64,000 bases of DNA, from assembly GCA_040954595.2 (NCBI GenBank), contig CM082578.2, positions 10,106,001 through 10,170,000 on the forward strand, in the 5' to 3' direction. The stretch comes from Balanoglossus misakiensis. Its lineage: Eukaryota; Hemichordata. The translations under genes and the position numbers were made by a program. Shown here piece after piece: positions 13,848 through 24,488 of this stretch; the first letter of the stretch is position 1; the number at the start of each line of letters is the position of its first letter. The notes under the pieces are model-generated. The model was not told the origin of the DNA and made no database searches. It saw only the letters and a list, made by a program, of their open reading frames with translations.

Positions 13848-13933
13848 TGTGAGTGTGACATACTAAAATTACAACTCTGCATTTGATGATATTGGTAACT
13901 CAGGTATTTTCTGTATTTCCTACCAATTCACAG

Positions 13934-14125
13934 GTGTACTATTTTGGAACAATGGCACTGACTGGTCTATGTGCAGTGAGGTATGCAATGACACTGGAAT
14001 TGAAGAACGCAACTTCACCTGTGTACATCAAAATGTCACTGACCTACCCAACTGGGCAGAACCATGTAACTATGAGGGAGAAACAATGGTTGAAAACAGG
14101 ACATGTGAAACTGACCCTTGCCCAG
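13934..14125 (+). other. TSP1 repeat 1 (exon of the adhesion GPCR)
   Basis: One phase 1-1 exon encodes a thrombospondin type 1-like module: a Trp-containing start ([11 protein letters not shown]), NFTC in the middle, and a CETDPCPG end typical of TSP1 repeats. It is weaker than copies 2 and 3 because the first Trp cluster is reduced and it has several N-glycosylation sequons (NDT, NFT, NVT, NRT). Confidence 0.75.
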
Positions 14126-17100
14126 GTATGTAAAGAGTCGGTATCTGATACCCGGTACTGCAAATTATGCATGTCCATCTATTGTGAAAATATTGAAATG
14201 TCTCTGAGGAATATGTCAATGCAGCATTGCTATTTTTATGCTAAATGTTTCAGGTACTACATGTAGTTGATTGTTTTGGTACACTTATCAAACCTATAGA
14301 GAACAACATTCATTAAACCTAATCTTTTTCTGGGGATTATTAATCTGTGATTTTCACACTGAATAATTTCACCAGGTCTTCTAACCTTCATTCAGAAAAA
14401 TGAACTTACTTGCCCCAATTACAATTTCATACTTTCATCTTCATGAATTATGCATGACTTGTGCACCTTATTTTCTTCACTGCTGCCATGCCAGTCATGT
14501 TCCACATTGGCTGTTGGAGGTCCTCAACCCAACCCCAGATCGTCACCCTGGAGACCAGCGACTTGCCTGTGCTGTACGGCCACTGGTCAGAGCGGACGCA
14601 CCCCATTGAGCGGTGTGCCATTGCAGCCACCAGTCTTGGCTTTGATATTTTTGCACTGAGGGATGGAGGAGAGTGTTTGTCCTCTGCTAATGCTGATCAA
14701 AAGTTTTCCACAAAAGGGCCATACACAAAGTGTGTCAACGGTACTGGTTATGATAAGGAAAACATGGATGTGTATACATCAGATCCAGGTAAAGGACGGT
14801 TATTTCCATTGCATTATAGTATCTGCTCTGCATCTGCACTTTAAAGTAGAATAGACATTTCAGAGTGTCAGAGTGGTCTGAGCTCAGTTTGGAGTGGAGC
14901 TTTATATCGTTGATGTCATCAGCAAAGTTAAGATATTGATGTTCAGAATTGGTGTAATAAAGTTGGTTCTCAAAGTTTATGTACCACATACGGGACTAGT
15001 ACCAAAGGCTGGATCCAGACAAAGTATATTGACAGATTATATACCGGCACGTGTGCATATATCCCCTGCAAATGATGGAAAGTGCAGAGGTGATCACCTT
15101 GTCTTTTGGTGTGAAGGACAGAACAACGGCGTATTTCATTCATGTGAAGTGCCGAGATGTAACAAAAAATATCTCCCTTTTCTTTCCTGACCATCTCAGC
15201 TAGCTATGTGGGCTTGTGGACCACTTGGGCCCCATGGCTGTCCTGCTCCGGTGCCTGTGATGGTGGCAACCAAACCAGGAAGAGATACTGTGTAGCCAGC
15301 AGTGACTGCCCTGGGGAGTCCTGTCAGTACCAGCCTTGCAACGAAGATCCTTGTCCGTGGGAAGGGCTTGGACCAGATGATGGTAAGAGGCTGGGGTAAT
15401 AATTCACAATTCAGTCCCTGAAGATTGAGTTTTTCTTCATATTTGTGACGGTGATCGGTGGGCGAACTTGTAAGCATGGTTTGAATTGCAGGATACCAGT
15501 TTTTGTCAATCCACTTGGCCTGGCTATATCTCATTACCATTTCAGGCTTCAACATAATTCTATGTGACCTGTTTTGTTATTTTTTTACTTATTTTTTTTT
15601 TACATGAACACTGATGCCATATCCATATCCCAACATGAAACTTCAGGTGACACTAGTAACAACAGCTTTTATTTTTTGGTCATAGAAATCTACAGGTGGT
15701 TAGGATGTTGGAAGTACAACCTGCCGGAGAACTTGGAGGAAAAGAATATTTCCGTGTTGGACACTGATCCTGAGAACAGAGTGGTCGCCACACTGAAATG
15801 TGCCTCTGCAGCCTACGGCACGTACGCCATGTTCTCTGTCAGAGCTGGTAGCTGTTTCGCCAGTGTCAACTTCACTGATGAGTACTTGACACATCCAGAT
15901 AATCTGTGTGGTGGTGGCAGAGGCAGCCACAGAAGTTCCGATGTTTTCGTCTTTACTACAGGTAGGTTACCCATGCCCTTGATTTGTAGGGTTGCTTTAT
16001 TTTCATGAGAGACACATTGTCAGCCTCTTGTCATAGTGGTTAAAGGGCAGACTCGTTCGTTTCTGCCGAATTTTAAACTGAAAAGAGCCCAAGCGAATGA
16101 ATTAGGATAATTTCTCTGTGTCATTGATCATGCCCCCACAGAACCAGAATCACTGGTCATTGATGGCCAGTGGTCGGTGTGGACCGACTACACATCCTGC
16201 ACGTCGGCCTGTGATGGAGGCACAAAAAATCGGACCAGGGTATGCAGAAACCCCCCACCGGATCTGACTAGTCAAGACTGTGTTGGAGAGCCACGGGAGA
16301 TTCCGGACTGTAACACGGAAGTGTGTCCGCCCGATTTGAGTGAGTTAATTCCCAGAGTGACTTGCAGTGCCAGTGACCAATATCTCCGAGTGTGTAAAAC
16401 TGGGATAAGATTTTTCCACACAAATTGGGGAGATTTTGTCTTACATATGAGCCATGCGTGTTGGTGAATGTAGATATAAGAATAACAAGACAGAGTAACA
16501 AGTGCAAGAAATCTTATCCCGTATCCTTGGTGTGTGAGATTCTTTTTCTCACAATTTATCACAAAAATGTGTTAAATTTGCAATAGAATTATAAAATTAC
16601 TGACTGCTTGACAGTCGTCTGGCATGTTGTAGTTCATGTCCACATACGTGTGGTACACATTGCTCCCAATTGGTTCAAATTTCATGCGTGTTAGTCAGAG
16701 AACATTTATCATCCAATCAGTACTCATGCTGTATAACGCATTCAAGCAGGCCTTATGATATAAGTTACAAGTTACAAATTACAGTTACAAGCTACTTTGT
16801 TTTTGTATAAAAATTACTGAGGTCACTGTACAGGTACATAAGTTGCCATGCTACTAATACCATTTTGTTCACAGCATACAAACACATAGGTTGTTGGCAG
16901 GACACACTTGATCACAGTATCGAAAGTCTTGAAGGACGTGTTTCGCTGCTCGATGGGTACACTGTTGGCTTAAGGTTTGACGTCATCAGGAAATGTGCTC
17001 TGGCTGCCTACAGACGGAACCACAAGGTTTTTGCACTGCAACAAAATGGGCTCTGCAGATCAGGTAACAACTTTTTGATTCAAGGAGTGAAGTTCACGAA

Positions 17101-20100
17101 AATTTATCGTTCGCGAAAATTTCCCGTTTTAATAGTATGTGTCCGGCATCTGTGTGCTTTTATTTTTGGATGAATGGCAGAGTAGTCTAGTCACACCAGT
17201 CCTGTCTTTGTTGAGATTGGGACAATTGTATCAGCAAGCACTTAAAGCTGAATACGGACAATTAAAACATCAAATTTCACTATAAAAAGGGTACTGTAAA
17301 ACGGGAAATTTTCGTGACTCATACAGCCTGACAATTAAAAGCCACACCATCATCACCAGTCACCGCAACTTCAATATCGAATATCCCAATTTTATGACAG
17401 ATGCCACGGCCCAGTGCAAGTTCGACATGTACTCAACTGGCGAGTGTGGATCCAACGGTCTCGGAGCATACCTCATGAACGACGTCTATTCACTGGATAT
17501 GTCGGTGCCAGACGGCGCACTGAGCCTTTACTTCCCTGGCAAGTACATCGTTTTTAACATCTGTCACAATTCTCGCTCCCTTAAATAGTTTTTACTTCAT
17601 ATGCTACGTACGGGAGTCAAATCACATAAATTGCATTGTGGGTGAAAAAGTTGACAACTCACTGTTGTATAAAAAGTTTGAAGAATATGTTAAGGCCAAT
17701 ACTTACTATTAGCGTTTTTGGTATCTTACTCTGGCCCATCTTAAATCCTCGATATGTTATTCTCGCAATTTGTAGAATGCTTCACAGAAGAAGAGGAAGA
17801 ACAGTTACCAGCTCAGGTAAGGATGCATTGCGTTACTGCATGCTGTCAAATGTAGTTGTCATGAAATATGGCACTTACAGGCTGAACCTGATCCCCAATA
17901 TACACAACAGTACATCTTACTGCTCTCGTTTTCACAGTTGAATTACTTGAAGAAGAAGTCGTCGTTGACCTTGACAGAAGCCAGCAGCGTTCTCGATCAG
18001 TATTTGCACTACATGGAAGACGTGGAACACCTGTCTGCTGAGACGCTTGTGGACAGTCTGAACATCTTGGAAGAAATCGCCAAGAAAACAATTGTGCCGG
18101 CCGATTCTGAGCCCGAGGAGTACATGATCAAGTTTGCCAGGGCCTCCAGTGATCTCTTGGATGGTAATGAGAAGGAGACATGGATTGAGGTATTAATTGA
18201 GTTGAAGGAAGTGTCATGCCACTCAGCATAGAATTTTTTACGCGGGAGGATTTTTTGAAGAAAAAAAATGTTGTCAGATGGTGCAAGAAAAAAAAGTGGC
18301 TGACATTTATAGCCTCCACCCCCTCCCAGAAATCAAATGGTTCTCCCCTTACTGACAGTGTAAATTATTTTCAACTCCAGAGCTGACATTGTTAATTTCT
18401 AAACACAAGATACGGCATACATATGTTGGCACTTTTAGAAACTATCCAAGAAATCAGGGCCTGGCAGGATGAATTGATTTTGATTTTCCTCTCTCCCTCA
18501 CCCCCTCCAGTCTAGTAATGAAACCAGCAAGATGTTGCTGATCAGTGAGCTCCATGGCATCAATGTTGCCAAGAACATGGACGAAGGTGACTCAGAACTT
18601 GTGGTTGCGGAAAATTTGGGTGAGTTTTCACTCAGAGGAGTGTAGTGGACTATGAGTGTGACTTTTGTACTGATGACATGTTGATGCACCGAGGCATGAG
18701 GGTTAATCCTTTATTGTGACTGGGATTGTAGTGAGAAACAGACAATTTTCAACAATGGGAGTATTTATTATTGGAATTACAGTAAAAACTTACAAAATAT
18801 TTCCGTTTAAAGAAATTAGATGTTGTGTACTGTGCAATGTTTTCTCATTTTGTCAATGTGTTACTTCAAAAAAAAATCATCAAAACCCCACTCTGATTAA
18901 TTTTCCTTTGCTCTTCACTGTGCCAGTGATCCAGTCTGCGGTTATCAGCATCAGTGACAGCGATTCCGGTGTTTCTCAAGGCATCACTTTGCCGTTCCAG
19001 ACCGACCCTGGAGATTTGTCCGACATTGATTTTCCGACCAGCTCCGTCTATCTCCCGGCATCCCTATTCCACAGCGAGGAATACCAAGGTAGTTAGGTTT
19101 TTAATCCTTTTAAGGTGACAGCAGCTGTAAGTTTTGATGTTTATTTCGATATATTTTGGTTTAAAGGCCAAGTACATTGTAATTCAATTTGCCAACAATG
19201 GCAAATGGATTTCCAGCCATTTTAAATTCTATTTGGTCATAAAGATCGGTACAGCATGCTCACAATCAGCCAGGCACCAGTTAAGGCACCTGACAGATCA
19301 AATTCAAAACATTTTAACTTAGCTTGATGAACTTCAACATAATGTTTATTTCATTCTTTTTTTTCACCAGCAACTGATGTCGTCTTAGTGACCAGCATCA
19401 ATTATCGGACAATTGGGCAACTGCTGCCTCTCTCGATCGCAAACAGGTAACATCTAGTGTGATGATAATCTCTGTACACTTTTTTTTCAAACTACTGTAA
19501 CCAGGTTTTAGATCTGATTATCGAGCCAGAACGTCCTGCATTATGTGCATAGGTTTCAAATAAAATATTTTCAGAATATTGATCATCACTCTCTGATTGG
19601 AATTCAATGGTGATATCGTGCAGTGTCGAAAGTAAAAACAAAACCAAGTAACTGGCAGAACACAGAAAGAACTCTTCAGTCCTTTGGTGGCATGTTCTTA
19701 TGTCAGATGAATTGGCCGTAGGAATGAAGTTCCCTGTTAAATGTTTGAATAGAAAGAGTGAGGTTCTATGTAGCATAAACTGCCAGACCAGGCATGCACG
19801 ACACATTTGTTCACTATCAGCATCATGTGATACACGAAGATTCTTGTTATAAATCTGTATACATTTCCACCTTCAGTTCAGATGGACTAAATGGCTCGGT
19901 CGTCAACTCCGTGGTGACTTCGGTGAAACTGGAGCCGCCGCTGGTCAGCGTCCTGACCACGGAGCCCATCCTGATCACACTGGCCCATCTCTACCCCACC
20001 AAGGACAATGATCCAAACATCACCTGCGTTTTCTGGGATTTCGATGCAAAGTAAGCAAAATCCAAAATCCATTACATACTGATACGGCAGAAATCTTAAT

Positions 20101-23100
20101 TTTGGTGTTAAGCAGTTCTGTGTAGCGTTCGGCTCAGACTTGCAATAGCCTGAAATTTGCGAGATTCAGGGGGTATTTTTAATGGTTGCTATATTTTTTG
20201 AATCTTTTATTAAACAGGCCTGAGACCCAGGGTGCATGGTCCACCAGTGGATGTGAACTTCAAAGTCAGAATACCACACACAGTGTATGTCAATGTAATC
20301 ACCTTACCAGCTTTGGAGTCCTCATGAAAGTAACAGATTTTGAGGTAAAATATTTCTGCTTTTCCTTGGGGAAGAAGCATACAAGTACCGGTATACCAAC
20401 TTCTGAACTATGCAGTTATTTCTGATATCACACAGTCACAAGGCTGTAGTAAACACGGGCTGTATTTTGACCCATTCGCCCCTATTTTCCACTGTAGAGG
20501 TCCAGAAAACTTCGTCTTTATTGATATAAATATTCTCCCTCGTTTCAGATGTCGACCGCTGACCAGTTTGCTCTCAGTATCATCACCTACATCTGCTGCG
20601 CCATCTCGCTGCTGGCCCTGACACTGGCATTTGCAATATTCGTCTACTTGGAGTGAGTGCAAAAACATTTGACTATTTTTGCGGTGATAGGACCAACATA
20701 GCAGGTTCTCCGCAAACTTAAAGTCTGAAAACGGCAGCGCTATGAAGCTTATTGCCTCAGCTTTTGCAAGTGTTTGCATAAAGTACACCACGAAACAAGA
20801 CATAACTTAATGTATATGTTAATTTTATTTAAAAATTACAAAACGGACATTGAGGGATATACATGTAAAACTGAATCAAAGTCACCTCCTTTACCATCAG
20901 GTGACGTAATATTTTTGTCGTATCACACACATTGTTTGCCATGAACAGGACAAATTTTCAATTTTCAAACACCGAACAAGTGCTGCATTACCATGCATAT
21001 GAAGACTATACAGAGGTTGCTACCTACAGCAGGCCTTATAAACAGACTCTGAGGTGACGTGTAACAATATTTCTGACATTCTTTGTGCTTTCATTCCATC
21101 ATTTGCCAGCAATCTGTCGTCCGAGCGCACAACGATCCACAAGAATTTGATCATCGCCATTGGTATTGGACAGATTGTCTATTTAGTTGGGATAGGGTCT
21201 ACTGGTAACGAGGTAAGTGTGTCATTCTGACTTCAAATTTAAAATAATGACATTTTGATAGAATCTAAATATTTTTAATAGCATTGTCATGTTGTCTCAG
21301 CTAAGTTTTCATTGAGCACCATTTATTGGTAGGATGTAAAAACAAAATAATGCACAATACATGTGGTTGAGGGCAGCATACCCAAGCGGTACACCTCAGA
21401 CTTTCGTCGTTCTGTTTATCTCACAAGATCAATGATATCACTTTTTGCTTTAATTAAAATTCTTGGAAAAATTTCAGAGATAAGTCAAAGATGGATTTAT
21501 GCACTTTGATTTTTTTTTTACCACAAGAGGTCATATTATTGCTGGGGTTTGTGGTCTGGTATGTGTTTGTGTTCATTTGAATAAACTTTTGTTTTAAAAA
21601 CTTTTTGAACCCACCAGATCGCCTGTACAGCAGTGGCCATCCTCTTGCATTTCTTCTACACGGCCGCATTCACATGGATGTTGAATGAAGGCCTTCATCT
21701 CTACAGCAAAGTGGTGGAAGTCTTCAGCAACAGCAGCAAACTCATCTACTACTATGGCATCGGATGGGGTGCGTCAACTTTCCTCCCCTAGCGCCACTGA
21801 CCTTTGGTCTAATCCCACTGTTTTTTCCAGCAGTGTGGTTGAACCCATTCACATCTCAGAGACTAATCATATGCTATGTATTACTTTGTTCTAATGATAT
21901 TTTTCTTCCATATGTTTCTTTATACAGGTATACCATTACTGATTGTGTGCATTTCTGTGGCAATAAGGTCTGATGGGTATGGCACAGAGGATTTGTGAGT
22001 ATTTATTGCCTGCGTAAAAAAAATTGAAGTCCATTCCTTTTGCATAATTCAAGACAAATATCTCATGATATCCCTCCAGAATATTTAACAGTCAGTTTAG
22101 TCTATCTGTTGGATGACGAATAAAACAAAATAAATTTAGACCTTTTTGGGGGAGACCCCAAATAATGAAAGGCTTTGGATATTTATTTGTTCCACCTTTT
22201 TTTATGTCTGTAACAGCTGTTGGTTGAGTCTTGAAGATGGTCTGATCTGGGCATTTGTAGGCCCTGTTCTAACAATCATTTTGGTGAGTTTTCTTATTTC
22301 TTGCAAAAAAACTGTTATATCCCCCCCCCTGCACACACATATACATGTACACTCCAGTATATCTTGTGGTGTCTTGCTTTTTATTCCTTACCTGCAATCA
22401 CAATATTGGCATATCACAATACAGAGCAGAACAAATGATTTTCATATTGTTTGTCTTATCTGTATTTCTTCTTTCTCTCTCGATTTCACTTTAATGTAGA
22501 TTAACTTCATCGTGATGGTCCTTGTCATTCGCATCATTGTGCTATCAGCCTCAGCCATAGCACTGCCAGCTGGTAAAGAGAATGGGGGTCATATCAAGTG
22601 AGTACATCCACGCATGCATATCACATACAGCTTTTAGAAAAAAGATGTCTCTGTCATTGTGTTTTTTTATCGTAAAAAGGGTATCATTTTTCTCAATTTC
22701 CATTCTGCCTTTTGTTAGTTCCACTGTCAGTCTCAAGACACAGAGCTTATCAAGTAGTTTGATTGTCTATCAACAATTGACTTCATAGATCAGAATAATC
22801 CACGTGTCCAGTTGCTTAAAATTCTTTTGTATGCAAGTCCCTTGAGATGTTTTGCTTGATTTTTTTTTATCAGGGCTGGCGTGAAAGGACTGATGATATT
22901 GCTGCCTATCTTGGGTGTGACCTGGCTGTGCGGTCTCTTTGCTGTCAATGAACACATGATCTTCATGGAGTACCTCTTTGCAATCCTCAACTCACTGCAA
23001 GGACTCTTCATATTTCTGTTTCACTGTGTTGGCAGCTCGGAGGTGAGATATCTTCTGCATTCTTTCGAGTTCTTTATACGTAAAACATGACCATCTCCCA

Positions 23101-24488
23101 TTTGGTGTGTTTGGCTATTTGACAGGATGAATGTATAAACTTCTTTCTTGGTTTCAAGCTACTGATTTTTTTTATAATAACGCTGTTTCTCCAGGTGAGA
23201 TCTGCATTCAAACGCAAGAAGGAACAGAGATCCCTGACCAAGGACTTTAACACTGTGATTTCCTCTGGATCAAAGGGATTCAACCAGGACACCGGCACCA
23301 CAAAGTTAGGAGAGGTAGGACTCATTGCAATCAGATTAAAATCAGATGTAGGGTTGGTTGATCTTAACCTTTTTGCTAATTGGTGTGGCCTATGTAACTG
23401 TTGTTCTAATGATGTAGTCACTCCATTTTATAAACCTCAAAATTATAGTACATGTACATGTAACTAGAAAATGACGTTGCATTAATCTCGTGTGGGGGGG
23501 CAGAGTACTGCCAGCCAAATCCAGATCATGCTGACGCCGGCCGACATCGTGGAAGCGGAGACAGAACAGGAAGGCGACATTGTCATAGAGGAGGATCCCA
23601 GCGACGGAGAAGACAGTGCGCCCGGCATGAAATGGAAGAGGAATATCAACCCCTATGAGAGGACCGATCCGGACGGATACCACAATTCTGCCTTGGAGTG
23701 GAGTAAGTGATTTGATCTATGCAGCTTCGGTCGTGGAAGTGTCTTGTCCTTTGCCGGGGTACCGGTAGAACTGTTGCGAAAATGCTGTCAGTAATAATGG
23801 AGATGAGGCTTGGACACACAAGGAAAGTTACAGACAATACAAAAACATTTACCCACCTCCAATTTTTGTTTTACTAATTTGTCACTGAACAGATATGGAG
23901 TTTGACAGATCAAACCGCATACCGAGTATCTCTGGAAGACCAGTTTCGTCTGGAAGTAGCCAGTCCGGCAGCGACCAGGTGAGGCTGGTGGAAAGTGACA
24001 CCATCAGATCGGACGACAGTTCCAGTCTCGGCAGCAGCAGGCCATCCTCTACAATTCAATATCACGGAAGAACTCCGTCCTCGTCGGCAAGGAGCATTCC
24101 CGAGGTAAAGTTTTTTTTTTTTTTTTTTTTTGGGGGGGGGGGGGGGTTCTGTTTGTGACCTATATTGGTATTGGTGTGCGACCCTACCAGTGGGCACTAT
24201 CTCAAACTTTAAAGAGTGACATAAAATAATGTTGTAACCCAGGAGAGATACAGTGTATTTCTCATTCTGCATAGCACGGGCGAAACTCTTTTTTCTCAGG
24301 TTTTTAAAGCATGCAGTCTCACCAACCACGGGCTATTTGATTTAAATTCCCTGCTGCCTCCGCAGGTTGAGATGACCATGCCCAACCAGACTGTGGACGC
24401 AGAGCAGACTGCAGGCTTCCGCCAGTCAACCCCTGGGGCTGCCAGGAACCTGTATCACAGATCTCCCAAAGTCTACAGCAGCAGCTAA
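13934..24488 (+). CDS. Adhesion G protein-coupled receptor with (TSP1-GCW)x3 ectodomain
   Basis: This is a family B2 receptor that should sit in the plasma membrane and couple extracellular contact to G proteins. Exons: 13934-14125, 14495-14788, 15200-15382, 15686-15961, 16142-16339, 16875-17063, 17401-17538, 17776-17816, 17938-18189, 18511-18619, 18927-19088, 19371-19446, 19877-20050, 20218-20344, 20549-20652, 21110-21212, 21618-21768, 21928-21994, 22217-22283, 22500-22597, 22874-23042, 23195-23314, 23504-23702, 23893-24104, 24366-24488. All phases agree and give about 1,273 codons. Order: TSP1, GCW, TSP1, GCW, TSP1, GCW, a Glu-rich linker, GAIN with GPS, 7TM, and a cytoplasmic tail of about 218 residues ending KVYSSS. 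The start codon and signal peptide are not identified, so the 5' end is incomplete. TM6-TM7 and [16 protein letters not shown] resemble ADGRD/ADGRL receptors, but the ectodomain matches no vertebrate class I know, so no symbol is given. Confidence 0.92.
14495..14788 (+). other. GCW cysteine domain 1 (exon of the adhesion GPCR)
   Basis: A single phase 1-1 exon encodes a domain starting HIGCW, then [24 protein letters not shown], a KYGP-like GPYTKC, GTG and MDVY. The pattern GCW...C...F.(L/V)..(G)G.C...C..G.G...DV(Y/F) is one I have seen in many invertebrate extracellular proteins; it is WSC-like in size. The label GCW is descriptive, not a database name. Confidence 0.75.
15200..15382 (+). other. 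TSP1 repeat 2 (exon of the adhesion GPCR)
   Basis: A single phase 1-1 exon with the canonical signature: [18 protein letters not shown] (Trp ladder and CSxxC), then QTRKRYC and [18 protein letters not shown] includes the WxxW pattern that is often C-mannosylated in TSP1 repeats, and CSGAC is preceded by Ser/Trp in the usual way. Confidence 0.9.
15686..15961 (+). other. GCW cysteine domain 2 (exon of the adhesion GPCR)
   Basis: A single phase 1-1 exon: [37 protein letters not shown] and SDVF. It has the same order of cysteines and glycines as copies 1 and 3. The tempting downstream AG at about 15695 would put a stop in frame, so the acceptor at 15684-15685 is chosen. Confidence 0.75.
16142..16339 (+). 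other. TSP1 repeat 3 (exon of the adhesion GPCR)
   Basis: A single phase 1-1 exon: [19 protein letters not shown], then KNRTRVC, a Pro-rich loop, DCVGE and CNTEVCPP. This is the standard TSP1 layout with WxxW and a six-cysteine pattern. The donor is GTGAGT at 16340. Confidence 0.9.
16875..17538 (+). other. GCW cysteine domain 3, split over two exons
   Basis: Exon 16875-17063 carries [27 protein letters not shown]. Exon 17401-17538 carries [18 protein letters not shown] and NDVY. Unlike copies 1 and 2 this domain is interrupted, by a 337-nt intron that falls just after the GxC motif. The second exon ends at a GC donor (G|GCAAGT). Both parts are again phase 1-1. Confidence 0.75.
17093..17318. 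repeat. MITE-like element in the intron that splits GCW domain 3
   Basis: The left arm at about 17093-17137 (CACGAAAATTT... CGAAAATTTCCCGTTTTA) is matched in reverse complement by the right arm at about 17292-17318 (TACTGTAAAACGGGAAATTT TCGTGAC, read on). The arms contain the same ACTGTAAAACnGGAAATTTT word as the element at 45264-45439. The body is unrelated AT-rich DNA. It fills most of the 337-nt intron. Confidence 0.55.
17776..20344 (+). other. GAIN domain with GPS autoproteolysis site
   Basis: Exons from 17776 to 20344 encode a Glu-rich lead-in, a helical part ([20 protein letters not shown] and following), then the beta-rich part. It ends in the GPS motif: CVFWDF...GAWSTSGC...[13 protein letters not shown]. 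The four GPS cysteines and the two tryptophans are present. The expected cut is between Leu and Thr of HLT (20300-20308), which would free a tethered agonist starting TSFGVLM. All residues needed for self-cleavage appear intact. Confidence 0.93.
20549..23042 (+). other. Seven-transmembrane domain of the adhesion GPCR
   Basis: Eight exons encode seven hydrophobic segments: TM1 ([19 protein letters not shown]), TM2 ([19 protein letters not shown]), TM3 ([20 protein letters not shown]), TM4 ([12 protein letters not shown]), TM5 ([15 protein letters not shown]), TM6 ([19 protein letters not shown]) and TM7 ([20 protein letters not shown]). Family B2 hallmarks are the TM3 FxWMLxEGLHLY motif, the TM6 GxTW motif and the TM7 [14 protein letters not shown] motif. 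Confidence 0.95.
23195..24488 (+). other. Cytoplasmic tail of the adhesion GPCR
   Basis: Four exons encode about 218 residues: a basic juxtamembrane stretch (FKRKKEQR), an acidic segment ([22 protein letters not shown]), and a Ser-rich part ([24 protein letters not shown]). The end, KVYSSS, does not fit a classical class I PDZ ligand. The intron after the exon ending at 24104 begins with a T22-G14 type tract near 24112-24146. Confidence 0.85.
24109..24146. repeat. Poly-T followed by poly-G tract
   Basis: Around 22 T directly followed by about 14 G, five bases after the splice donor at 24105 of the receptor gene. Confidence 0.9.

Larger units (their letters stand above)
13091..13933. promoter_or_regulatory. 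Divergent intergenic region between CEP83 and the adhesion GPCR
   Basis: CEP83 reads left and the receptor reads right from this interval, so at least the CEP83 promoter should be here, most likely in the CpG-containing part 13090-13260. The first exon of the receptor, with its start codon and signal peptide, is expected here or hidden in an unrecognised exon. I could not find an ATG joined in phase to the exon at 13934. Two inverted repeats lie in the interval and are listed separately. No TATA box could be assigned. Confidence 0.35.

Noticed and set aside
15686-15700. Alternative acceptor ACAG|GTGG for the second GCW exon
   Set aside because: Using it would place a TAG stop in frame immediately; the upstream acceptor CATAG keeps the frame and phase.
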